Assembly: GCF_039555335.1 (NCBI RefSeq) | Contig: NC_092628.1 | Coordinates: 97,840,536-97,904,535, forward strand | From: Amphiura filiformis | Lineage: Eukaryota; Echinodermata; Ophiuroidea; Amphilepidida; Amphiuridae | Direction: 5' to 3' | Length of the DNA: 64,000 nucleotides | In this document: one piece after another, positions 34,105-46,600 of the stretch | How positions within the stretch are numbered: position 1 is the first letter of the stretch | Layout of the letters: the number at the start of each line of letters is the position of its first letter | The notes under the pieces: generated by a model | Seen by the model: only the letters and a program-made list of their open reading frames with translations | Told to the model about the DNA's origin: nothing | The model's database searches: none | Program-made: the position numbers and the translations under genes

Positions 34105-34614
34105 CAGTAAGCCAAACAATTAAGGTACCAGTTATGTTCACCTCCTGTATATCCTAAACAAAGACATATATGTTATAATTGGAACCAGCAGCCAATAGCT
34201 GCATCTTTTAGCTCCAATTTAAGACCTCATTCGTTGAAATTGTTCAAGAAATAAAGACACGGCGATCCCAAAACCCAAGGAAGATACCAATGTAAACGTT
34301 GCAGTTTGCTGCATTGCATGCCCTATTGATTTTTACACATAGCGTTCGTGAACAAGAGAACTAGCGCCACGCTTCCATAGCACGTTAAAACTAGCGTCGT
34401 GCTTTCATTGATTAGAGCACAAAAGTGCAACTTTTGATTTCGTTTCTTCATTAGGTTTTAGATCACCGTTTCTTTAATTCTCAACCAATTTCAACAAATA
34501 AAATCAGAGATAAAGAGTAAAGGTATTGACTGCTTGTTTTAATTTTGACACATTTGTCTTTATTTGGAATATACAGGGTGAACACAACTGGTACCTTAAT
34601 TCTTTGGCTTACTG
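34105..34614. mobile_element. TA-flanked MITE, CAGTAAGCC ends (copy 1)
   Basis: The ends CAGTAAGCCAAACAATTAAG and CTTAATTCTTTGGCTTACTG are flanked by TA at 34103 and 34615. Terminal repeats extend about 60 bp through 'GGTACCAGTT.TGTTCACC'. The TA duplication and CAG-start are typical of Tc1/mariner MITEs. Related copy at 39512. Confidence 0.82.
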
Positions 34615-35350
34615 TAGACTATTTTTTTGAACGCGTGCTTCATATCCCTGGTCCATTGCGTAGGGCCACTGTGGTAGGCCATACGACAGTCGCAAGTTTT
34701 ATGCAACCGAGTTTGCCCGGTGGTTCTAAATTGTGATGCTTTAATATGTAGCAGATGTCACTCATTGCTCAACCAAACTTCATCACAGTCAGTGAGTAGG
34801 CACTTGCTGAATGTTTGGGTATTATCGACAATCACAGAGATACCTCATGCAACTGCCATGCCAATCAGAGTATTAGTGTTCGATGAAAATTTGATACAAA
34901 TTCAAAAATGCTCTGTTGTATTATAGAACGTTTCAGCTCTGGTAGACGTATCGTAGTGATAGCTCTCGCGAATATTTGTTTCTTTCACAAGTTAGATTTT
35001 GAATAAATAAGTTTAATAAGTATATAAATATCTCTTGTGTGTTTATTGAGTTTGTACCTTGGATCAGGGATATCCCTGCTTGGAGTAAGTTCTATTGCAA
35101 AAATAACCCATATAATATTTTGGATACAAATCTCAAAAAGCGGCTCTGTTACACCTTGGAACATATTGTTATTTATCAGTTTACGCAACAACAAAATTAC
35201 ACGCCCACAATCCAACATGCCCACCCTTTATCATGCAAACTACTTAGTAACCTTTCAAATTGAAATTTTATACTTTGAATTTTGCATACATATAAGTACT
35301 CATAACCTAAAAGTTAACCATTTTTACATATAAAATGCGAAAATGAACTT
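34615..35350. other. Gene-free spacer
   Basis: No coding signal or recognised element. Overlapping short frames near 35040-35330 show no protein-like pattern. Confidence 0.35.
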
Positions 35351-35359
35351 ATAGTAGAA

Positions 35360-35475
35360 ACAATAATACACGCATGTGCTTATTGTATAAAAGACTTACT
35401 ATGTATCCTAACCTGCAATGCATTGACAATAATATCCAGCAATATTCCTTCGTAGCTTGCAGTACATTGACAATC
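35360..35475 (-). pseudogene. Inverted EGF-exon fragment (minus strand)
   Basis: On the minus strand, 'GATATGATTGTCAATGTACTGC' and 'GCTACGAAGGAATA' match the second half of the family's EGF exon. The tail 'GATTATTGTCAATGCATTGCAGG'-like sequence repeats it. The following 'GTAAGTCTTTTATACAATAAG' matches the donor and intron of gene 3 EGFs. Non-functional copy in opposite orientation to the cluster. Confidence 0.65.
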
Positions 35476-35491
35476 ATATCTATGGATGGCG

Positions 35492-35665
35492 GATACCTTC
35501 TAAATACGCCTAAGATAATATACATTACACGTCTATGATTGCATCTTAGACGTGTAAGATTACGCGTATTTAGAAGGTTTCCGCTATCCATGACGAACAC
35601 CTTCTAAATACGCCCAAGATAATACGCCTAACCTTAGACGTCCAAGATACAATTTTAGAAGTCTA
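35492..35665. repeat. Short palindromic repeats of CTTCTAAATACGCC
   Basis: CCTTCTAAATACGCC at about 35496 and 35600, and its inverse GTATTTAGAAGG at 35567, interleave with 'TTAGACGT' palindromes. Adjoins the inverted EGF fragment and may be the element that carried it. Confidence 0.5.
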
Positions 35666-36475
35666 AGAATTTCGCGGTAGACTTAAATCACAGGGCCAAA
35701 CGGGCATTTTTAAATGCCCACTTGTGAATTTCAAGAGGCTTTAAGTCCAAAACCATAGACCGCAGAAAAATTTTGTGATTGATGTCTTGATCCAAAGGTC
35801 CATCTCAATAAATTGATATACTGACGCAATATCAATGACGCATAATTCATTTTCCCTTCTCCATATTGGGTTTACGCGTTTTAAGTAATGTCATAGAAGA
35901 AGATGAACAATATTCCAACTTTTGTCCGTGACTATGCACTCGTAGTACAGTATGAATTTTTCATAATATTTATAGCCACCTTTAGCTTATTATTTGAATA
36001 TATTTGTTATAGTATGTAGAGCTCAAGGTCAACTGTGATAACTTGATTGCACTAAAAGAACTATCACTTACTATTTCTTCAGTATGAAAAAAATGTTTTG
36101 TACTATTAATGAACCATGCAGACAAGCATGAGCAAAGGACCATGGCAGCAGCATCATTATAGTATATTGAAATAATATTGCTGAAAATTAATTAACGCGC
36201 CAAATTACCAGCCGCATTCTTCATTAACTTGTCGAATACATCAAAAGAGATGCATGAAAGTTAGCTCACTTTTGCTCTGTAATTTGTAGTATAAGAGGCG
36301 TTTAATCGTATTTCATCTCAGACAGGAAATGACCCTTAATTACATTTAACCCCATTATCAGTGAACACCACATAGACACTGGCAAACGTCAATATATTGG
36401 TGAAAGAGGAATAATTTTTGGGATTCACAAAAAAAAAGAGAACATAACAATGAAGCAGAAAGTTGGATCATGAGC

Positions 36476-37254
36476 AATAGGAAAACCTGTACTGTCCGTT
36501 AATTTTTCTCCAATTTGTAGAACCAAATACTAATAATTATAATATCTGATTAATTGTGGTGTCACATGTGTGTTACAATACGTATGCATGGCGTTGAAAC
36601 AATCGTGATTAAAAAACACCAATTATTTTAAATACAGTCATCGCCATTGACTCAATAAATCGTATTTCTTTGATAAATATTAGTGAAGCTGATCTTTCAC
36701 CCCCTGTCGTTAATTACTCTACATAGCGCCCTCTGTTGATTATAATCGCCGAATTCCAGCCTCTGAGGTTTGAGACCAGAATCTTGATGCCGATGAAATC
36801 AAGGAATAATTACGATGACGTCATCAATTTCTATCGGGTTTTGCTAAATACGTATTATAGTATGATAAAGCAAGATGGTGCTGACGTCACTGTAACTCTC
36901 AGTCGTGAAAAATCGCGTCGCAAATTTGGCACGGAAGAGTGACGAGTCACCATAATACATTCTCTGATCTGTCTCGCAGACATTGTCGCCGAAGTCGCCA
37001 ACAGAGGGCAGTATTTAATTATTAATAATAGAATAATACTGCCCTCTGTTTATCATTTTAGCGATCGACAGAGGGGGCAAATATTACTTTTTTACCGACA
37101 GTGGGGTATAATAGTAATTTATACAGTAAAAATACACATTTTATACCATCATTTTTATTTTTATTAGAATTTTAATGAGTTTTGTTCAACATACTTCGGA
37201 GAAATTGACGGATAATACAGGTTTACCTACAGCTCTTGGTTGGATTAAGCAAAA
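36476..37254. other. Insertion in the gene 3 upstream region
   Basis: Absent from the paralogous gene 2 region. Contains an inverted pair 'GCGCCCTCTGTTG' (36727) and 'CAACAGAGGGC' (37000), a second pair near 37040-37070, and CRE-like 'GATGACGTCATC' and 'TGACGTCA' sites at about 36815 and 36881. Probably a MITE; boundaries not fixed. Confidence 0.45.
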
Positions 37255-37430
37255 CGATATTTACTAGAACCTGTCAAGGCCAAGACCAGTTGCCAGTTCA
37301 GTTTGAATAAAACGAAAAGAAGTAGTAGGTTTGGATTTGTACAAGAGCGCTTACTAGTGAATATTTGAAAACCCTGATGAACCGCTTGAAATGATGGTCT
37401 ATCAGGTGGTGCCAGAGGACCCGGCCAGAG

Positions 37431-37464
37431 GAGCAACACTTTAATCACGTTAATTGGCGTGATG
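37431..37464 (+). promoter_or_regulatory. Conserved proximal block, gene 3 promoter a
   Basis: Near-identical to 14871-14904: GAGCAACACTTTAATCACG, then TTAATTGGCGTGATG. Located 158 bp before the ATG of exon 1a. A diverged second copy lies at 37831-37865 before exon 1b. Confidence 0.4.
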
Positions 37465-37621
37465 TTTAATCCCGGTGTTTAATATCTTGCCAACTTAACC
37501 ATACAGAAAGAGACGCAGTAGTCGGGTAGGAAATAGGTATTACTTCACACTAAGGTTTGCCTTATTTCATGATATACCCGTTTTGTATTTTATGATGCTA
37601 AAGCTCACAGTACTCTACGGT

Positions 37622-37682
37622 ATGTTTGGAAGACTCATTATTACCTTGAAAACAAGTTGGATCGGCATTGCAGCTGCAGCAG
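37622..37682 (+). CDS. Gene 3 alternative first exon 1a: signal peptide
   Basis: ATG at 37622, donor GTAAGA at 37683, phase 1. Encodes [20 protein letters not shown]. Three codons longer at the start than gene 2 exon 1. Confidence 0.75.
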
Positions 37683-40600
37683 GTAAGAAATGTTAATAAA
37701 CAAAGCAATTTAATATGTTGATTATCATGACATTGATTAAATATTTAGGTATGTCTCAGAAACCTTACTAATGAATATTTGAAAAACCTGATGAACCGCT
37801 TCAAATGATGGTGTATCAGGTGGTCCCAAAGGACCAACAATTTAATCATGTTAATTAGTGTGTTGTTTGTCATCTTGCCAAATAGACCATACAGACAAAG
37901 ACGCAGTAGTTGGGTAGGAAAGAAGTACCTTCATACTAGGGTTTGCTTTATTTCATAAAATACCCGTTTGTATTTCACAGTACTCTATTCTTAGAAGACT
38001 CTCTAAAATGGTATTTATCACCTTGAAAACAAGTTGGATCGGTATTGCAGCGGCAGCAGGTAAGAAATGTAAACAGTTATGTTGATTTTCATTACATTGG
38101 TTAACTTAGCTTTGTGTCTCAGAAACCTCAGGGCAATGTTTACATGTAGTTGCGAGATTAAACATATTAAGGGTGGTCTTAACTCTGGAATTATGGAAAC
38201 TTTCGGGCCGCATAACTGCTATATTATTGGTCTAAAGTATACAAAAGTATGCATATTTTAGAATGACAAAGACTTTTAAGTCATTGAATTTATTAAAATA
38301 AATTCATCTGTGAGGTCAACTTTGGGCCAAAATTCTCATTTTGTAGAAAATCCCCAAAACGGTTTTTTTTTTTGCCCAAATTTTTTCAGCCAAAATTATG
38401 AATTTGGCCAGTATTAATTTTTTTAAACTAGATAAAAATATCTAGGAACCGGGTTTTTTTTTCGAATTTTGACCAACTTCACCAAAAATATTTAAAATTT
38501 GGGCGAAAATCAGGCTTTTTATGATTTTTTAGTCATTGCCATTCTAAAATGTATACTTTAATATTCTTTAGACCAACAATGTTGCAGTTAGGAGGCCCGA
38601 AAGTTTCCATAATTCCAGGGATAAGACCACCCTTAAAGGAAAAAGGTGGGACGTGACCAAATTTTCAAATGGCGAAACTGACTTTTAAAACAAAGGATCA
38701 TTGTCCAAAGACAAGACAGAGGTTTGAAAAACATTAGAACAGACTTTAAAAATCTATAATATAGGGCCTAAAAATACAAACATGTTGATTTTCATTCTTA
38801 TTCGTTTGGTTTGGTTTGGTCAGTTTTGAATCAATTCTTTCATGGCATAAAGGAATAGTTAGCCATGGCTCAGATTTTTTGTTTTAACTTTTAAAATTGT
38901 TATAATGTACCAACAGTTGTGCATTTAAATTCGTTGTATAATAACAGAGCTATAATAGCTGATCTGAATGTTCTATAATGTACTCTGTAGTAAACTTTGA
39001 ACGTACCTAATAACATAAACCTACGACATGGCAAGGCATTTTATTTTAATGGCTCCTTATGACCAAACAGACACTAATATTAGAGATTTGTGTGATATAA
39101 ATTGAAGCATTTAGACCCTGTACATAAAGGTCACGTGACGGTCCTGGGATGCAGAAAGTGTGGGAGCAGTAAGCACCGCTCCTAGGAAATGACTATCAAA
39201 ATTGAAGAATCCCATGTGGGAAAAATTTGACAAAAAAAAGTCTTTTACAGTGCATACTTATATTCTGGATTTGAAAAGATTTCTGTTCATAAAATTTCGA
39301 AAATGTTTGAAAAAAGCCCGTCTGTTCCAAACAAGATTTTCTGACATCTGTGACCCAAAGCTAAAGAGCCTAAAATGCTATACAGTAGAGGAAACTTTCA
39401 GCTCAAAACCTTGCTGCTGAGGAAGAAGTCACTTTCTACATCCGTGACAAAAGCTAGCTTTTGTTTTTGCACCATAGCCCGAAATCTATGTATAGCCTAT
39501 AGGGCAAACTACAGTAAGCCAAAACATTAAGGTACCAGTTTTGTTCACCCCTTGTATATCCTAAACAAAGACAGCTATTTTATAATTGGAACCAGCAGCC
39601 AATAGCTGCATCTTTTAACTTGAAATTGTTAAAGAAATAAAGATATGACGATCCAAAAACCCAAGGAAGATGCCAATTTAAAAGTTGCAGTTTGCTGCAT
39701 AGCATGCCCTATTGATTTGCACACAATGCGTTCACGGACAATTAGATCTTTATCAGGTTTTAGACCACCGTTTCTTTAATTCTCAACCAATTTCAACAAA
39801 TGAGGTCTTTAAATCAGAGCTAAAGAGTACAGGTATTGGCTGCTTGTTTTAATTTTGACACATTTTTCTTTATTTAGGATATACAGGGGTGAACACAACT
39901 GGTACCTTAATTTTGTGGCTTACTGTATATGTTTATTTTATTCATTACAGGGCGAATTAAATGATCTGTATAATTTTCTGGCAACATGGAACATCCTAAA
40001 TAAAATTAAACCTGTTGCTGTGATGCTGTGTTATTTTATCCTTCAATGAAATAAGATAAGAGTGGTTAAATTTCAATGATATCTTTATTCCAGATATGCA
40101 GCAGAGGTCACATTAAAAGAAAATGATTTTGCTTTATAGCAAACTGAAAGACGTACATTCATATAGCTTATCAGATATACTGGACAACATATCACTCTAC
40201 CACACCCGACTTTTTTGTTAAAGTTGGATAGGCTACAGATCATTTCATCTAGCCACATTTTAGTGTTTTAACATATTAATGTCTACTAAATTGCATGACA
40301 TTTGTAGACTATTATTAACATTGATAACTACTGGTGTTGTATTACAGTGTTATTCAACCTCATGCTTGTTGAAGCTCAGGTTTGCTCGCTCAAAGAAAGA
40401 CCAGATCGAGATGGTGTGTTACGTTGGTCATTGCCTTCAAAGGAACGTTGCTTCTGTCAGGCGGTAGTTGCTCCAAAAGGTTATACTGCATGTTCTAAAG
40501 ATGTTGGAAAGACAGCTTCAGAAACTTTCTGGTTCACTGACGATCCAACTCCTTTGACTATGCGAAATAACTGGACTCCTCTCATGTTGGATGAGCTTTT

Positions 40601-43600
40601 AGGAAGGAAGGAGTATTGTGGTAGGTACTATAGATTTATGTATGCAGACATGAAAATGTTCACATAACATTCACCTCAGATTGGAGTAATTTTTGGTCAA
40701 AGAATATCCGATTACAAGATGATAACAAAAAATAGACCAAAGATGAAGATAGGGGTGTACACGTGTCTGTCTGTTACTTTTCATCATTGGTTTACTCGTT
40801 TGAAAAAACGTGTTTTTTTTTTAATGTATTTGATTGTTTTTTATACAGAATATGATGAGTGCTCTTCAAGCCCTTGCCAAAACGGCGGAACATGTTTGGA
40901 TAGAATTGATGATTATATCTGCCAGTGTCCAAACGGTTTCATCGGCGGCAACTGTGAATTTGGTAAGCAAAACTAGATATTAATACTACAAATATTAGAG
41001 TGATTGTCAAAAAATGAAAGTTTTGAGATTTTTTCAACGGACCACACTAGTTGTGAACAACTATCCATGAGAAATTGTTCACTTATACAGTTTTAAAAAC
41101 GTTTTCAGGCTGCTACACAAGTTTACTGATATCGAACGTTTCGCATGGTACGTGAACGTGAAATATTTCCTCCTCATTTCTAGCACAGTAAATTTAGAAG
41201 ACCATAGCTTTCATACATGTATGTTATTAATTCGTCGGGTGCATAACATACTGGTCTATCTTGAATTTTTGACTTTTCTGAGAAAATTGGTATTATAGTT
41301 CCTTTTATGGAGCTCTTCCAATTCAACAAATTACCAACCTTAATTTTTCTTAAATGATTAGTTATAAAAGTTTGAACTATTTATGATTTTTACAAAATAC
41401 GTACATCACATACTGATCTATCTCGAAAAAAACACGCATTTCTAGAAAACAGCAATTGAAAATCTTTGTATTAAGTTTACCTTTCTGTAATTTAATTAGA
41501 CTATGGATTTTAATGAAAGTGGTTTTAAATTAAAGCTACTTAACAGATTTATTTAAGTGGAATCTTGAATTAAATTTATGTATGCAATATTGTTTAAAAC
41601 TACACTAAAGTCGTAGTTCTATATGAAATAGTTAAAATCCCGATATCGTATTTAAAAAGCATCACATACTGGTCTCGAGATAGACCAGTATGTGATGCGT
41701 CTAATGTAACGTCACCGTTCGCGAAATCGAGATATCCCCCAAGATAGACCAGTATGAAATACACTTTAAATACGATATCGGGAAAATTAACTATTTCACA
41801 TACAGAACTACAACTTAAGTATAGTTTTAAGCAATATTGCATACGTAAATATAATTCAAGATTCCACTTAAATATATCTGTTAAATATATGCTTTAATTT
41901 AAAAACCACTTTCATGAAAATTCATAGTCTAATTAAATGATGGACGTGTTTAAACTGTATTGGTGACTGTGATTGACAATGCACTGTGCAGCTTTCGAGG
42001 AAATACATTGTGAAAATAGTTACTATTCTAATCTAATTAATCTCTCGTACGCCATTTATTCCTGCTTGGCATGTTACTAACATAAGGAATATACTGTGAA
42101 CAAAGTTACTATCCAAACTACTACATAAATAAACTGGTTTTTTTTAGATTGCCTTAGTTTAATCATGGTGGTACTACATGCAAATAGATTTCTTTGTAAT
42201 GACCAGCACCTAGGGTACCTGTCATCATGTTGTTTGGCAAATTGGTTAATAACCCTTGACCATGCAGACCGTGAGTCTGTCTGTCCGCCTATTTTCTGGG
42301 AGATTAAGCGTCGTACTGCCCCCAAACTTGGTGGGTAGGTGCGACATGGTCCGAGCCAGATCAAGTTTGCGTTTGTTCATTTTGTTCATGCGAGGTCAAA
42401 GGTCAAGTAGCTCCGATTGTGCTGTAACTTGGGGAAAATGATCCCTGACAACCTTAAAGGTCTTCCAAGGTCAAAGGTAAGGTCAAATTTAAAGTTTCTC
42501 TGATCGGCCTGTAACTCGGGAAAACGATCCCCGACACTTGGGAAGTATGAAACCGCAAAAGGTCACCCGAGGTCAAAGGTCATGTCAAATTTTAAGTTGC
42601 TCCGATCATCCTGTTGATCCCCGACAAACCGTAAAGGTCATCCGAGGTCAAAGGTAAGTTCAAATTTAAAGTTTCTCTGATCGGCCTGTAACTCAGGGAA
42701 AACGATCCACCAACACTTGGGGAGTATGAAACCGCAAAGGTCATCTGAGGTCGAAGGTCAGGTCAAATTTAAAGTACCCATCAATCGGGCTGTAATTCGG
42801 GGAAATGCTACTTGGGGAGTATCAGGTAGGGCCCAAACTCGTTGGGAACAAACTTCATGATCAGGGCAACATTTTGGAACATTTTGCAGGAATCAGGTCA
42901 AAGGTCATTTGGGTCCAAATCTTAGATTTGCATTTTGCGGACATCTGTATGGGGTACAAGGCTCAAACTCGGTGACAACAAACCTCATGACCAGGAACAC
43001 CAACACGCCCCAGCTAGGTTTGTGGTCTGTGACCACAGTTTGGGTCTAGTTTTGTACTACTTCAACACAAAATGCCCTCCCCCCATAAAATTACAAAACA
43101 TATCTTCACATAACTTTCATTTTGTTTATCTGAAAATTTAAAAAACCTGTGAATAGAAGAAAGTTCAAGAAACAGTTTTCTATCTTCCCAAAGTTCTCAC
43201 TTTTCAAAATAATATCAATTCAATTCATGTAAGCAGACATTTAAAAATACACAACATGTGCGTTACTCCACAAAAAGTCTTAAAATAACGGTTGTTGAAT
43301 ATAAAGAATGGCATGAAACAAGGCAAAAAATGTTTCTAGAAATTATTTTGTGCTTAAAAACGATTGTAACACGCCGCAAACACGGCTTTATTGTCTGATT
43401 GATTATATTTATACACGATTAAAAAACGAAAAACCTTTCTTGAATTCTTGATTCTTAGCTATGAACATGATGAATAAGCACCGTACTTTCGACATGAACC
43501 AATATTTCAGCTTTAACCATGTTTTTAAACTCCCAAATGACGGGACTCTGGACAAAGCGCTGTAACTTTGACAAAATGGGCCCGATTTTGATCTGGGTTT

Positions 43601-46600
43601 CGTTATTTTAACGCTTTAAATTTGCCGTCAATACCATTTTTTGTACCCGTTTGTGTACATGACTATAAAGTCAACCAGGAATGCTTTATTGCAGATATTA
43701 ATGAATGCGCTTCAGAACCCTGCCAGAATGGTGGGATGTGTGTAGACGGTGTTAATGGATATGATTGTCAATGCACTGCAGGTTACGAAGGAATACATTG
43801 TGAACAGAGTAAGTATTTTATACAACTACTATCACTCTGGACAAAGCGCTGTAACTTTGACAAAATGGGCCCGATTTTGATCTGGGTTTCGCTGTTTTAA
43901 CGCTATAAATTTGCCGTCAATACCATTCTTTGTACCCATTTGTGTACATGACTATTAAGTCCACCAGGAAATATGCTTTATTGCAGATATTAATGAATGC
44001 GCTTCAGAACCTTGCCAGAATGATGGGACGTGTGCAGATGATAATAATGGATATGATTGTCAATGCATTGCAGGCTACGAAGGAATACATTGTGAACAGA
44101 GTAAGTATTTTATACAACTACTATCACTCTGGACAAAGCGCTGTAACTTTGACAAAATGGGCCCGATTTTGATCTGGGTTTCGCTGTTTTAACGCTATAA
44201 ATTTGCCGTCAATACCATTCTTTGTACCCGTTTGTATACATGACTATAAAGTCAACCAGGAAATATGCTTTATTGCAATGCGCTTCAGAACCTTGCCAGA
44301 ATGATGGGATGTGTGCACACGATATTAATGGATATGATTGTCAATGCATTGCATGCTACGAAGGAATACATTGTGAACAGAGTAAGTATTTTATACAACT
44401 ACTATCACTTCCATGCTACAATCAAGTGCAAAATTCCCACTTGTTCAAAGTAGTTCGCGCTTTGAAGTTCATCATAACGATATTTTATTTGTGTAAGTAC
44501 CAACCTATTTTAAATCCCCTCCTGCCCTTCCTTCGGCCCGTCCTTCCAATACTGTGTAGCACTCAGTTGGTTGAGAATAAACGCACAACGTGTACTGCAG
44601 GCTACGAAGGAATACATTGTGAAAATAGTTAGTATTTTAATAATAAGCACACGAATGCCCTTTTCCTATACTATTGGTGTAGTTAGTTTGCTTTAATTTG
44701 GTCCATGCAATAATTATTAACTTTGCTTGTTGCAGATATTGATGAATGCGCTTCAGAACCTTGCCAAAATAATGGTACATGTGTAGACGGTATAGATGGA
44801 TATGATTGTCAATGCACTGCAGGTTACGAAGGAACACACTGTGAAAATAGTTAGTATTCTAATTAATAAACACATGCATACAATATTTCCTGTGCTGTAT
44901 ATAGGCATATATTTGTTATTAGTTTGAATCCCGATGGATCACTCACATGTAGAGGTGGTACGGGTATGTGCGGCGGTCAGGGTCAATGTTCAGGCTCTCC
45001 GGCAGTTCCTTAAAGGTGAACCTCATTGAAAATAAAGTTATATATCAATGGAAAGCTTATGATGCCAGGAAGCAGAAAAGAATATTTTTTATTTGCCTAA
45101 CGTACCAGGATAGACATAATCTCCATGCAAAGATTGGATATTGGCACCCCCCCCCCCTAAATTACAAAACGAAATCGTTCAAATTGGGCGCTTTCGATGA
45201 TGACGTCATCACGGGGACACACGGTTACTTCCGGGTTTGATTGTAAACACAATGTCCATGCATTACTGTGGCATGCATCGGGCCAATGCACGAACTCAGT
45301 CATTGTCAACTTACTTTACATGAAAAATATCTTCAATAAAATAAGAATAACATGAAGGAAACATCATGATCAAATCAAGAATGAAGTTCCTGAATAAAGT
45401 GTGTGGATTAAAAAATGGGAAAAGTGCTGGCCGGGGTGATTTGGGATAGGCCAAGCCATCCACGATATGCAGGGAATATTACAGTAAAGCACGAAGAGCG
45501 AAGTAGTATACGCGTCTGTAGGGACGATTTCAAGGTCACATGAACTCATGAATATTGATGAGGGGGTGTGGCTAATTAGTATATATGAATATGAATGAGG
45601 GTGTGAGACTAATTAGCATATTTGAATATGAATGGGGGGGCTAATCGTGCCAAAAAAATACCCACAAAAAATTCAAAAAAAAGAAAAATTTCCAAAAATA
45701 TTTAGGAACGTCGAAAAAACGATTTGAGCAAATGACAGAGACGAGAAATTGTGTTAGCTTTTTAATCTTTCACCTTAATTAGGAACATTTAAGAAATATT
45801 ACGAATAATTCTATATGTTGAAGAATATTAAAGAGAACACGAAGAACGCTAGATACGTTCAGCTCCAGAAGCGTTCACTACAGTTCACTATTCTCGCTTC
45901 AAACTCTCAGGTTGTCCCTAGCACGGTTGGCCAACTCCGCTCGCTTCAAACTATCCACCTTTCCCCTAGCCCGGCGGACCAACTCAGCTTTCGTGTAGAT
46001 GAACCATCTTGTAAAGAGCAATAAGCGATTTTTCGAAATATCATCATTTGTAACAGCCCGTCTCTTCCGTTCCGATATTCTTTATCTTTCCATTTTGCCA
46101 CGGATACCGTCGTACTTTCCGTAAAATCGACCAGGCTGACGTCTAAGTTTTGAATATTAGCGACCTCTAACCATATAGCACGAACGTAGTTCAGATCCAG
46201 CTCGCGTAAGGCTTCTTCATAAACTACGTCCCATAAGGGGTCTTCTTCGTCAAGATATAGACAGTCGTGTTGGGTCTGACTCGGACGATCGTTTATACAA
46301 CCGTAACAATGTTTTTTCATAAGGTCAACCCATGTCAAAGGTCAACAGGAAGTGGTCAAAGGTCAACCGGAAAGACCGCCATTTTGAAAGGTCAACCGGA
46401 AATACCGCCATTTTGAAAATGTCAACCGGAAATACCGTCATTTTGAAAATTTCGAAAATTTCAAAAAGAAATTTCAAAAAAAAAATTTCAAAAAAAATTT
46501 CAAACAATTTCAAAAAAAAAAAAAAAAAAATTTCAAAAAAAATTTCAAAAAAATTTTCAAAACAAAAATTTTCAAAAAAATTTCAAAAAAATTTCCAAAA

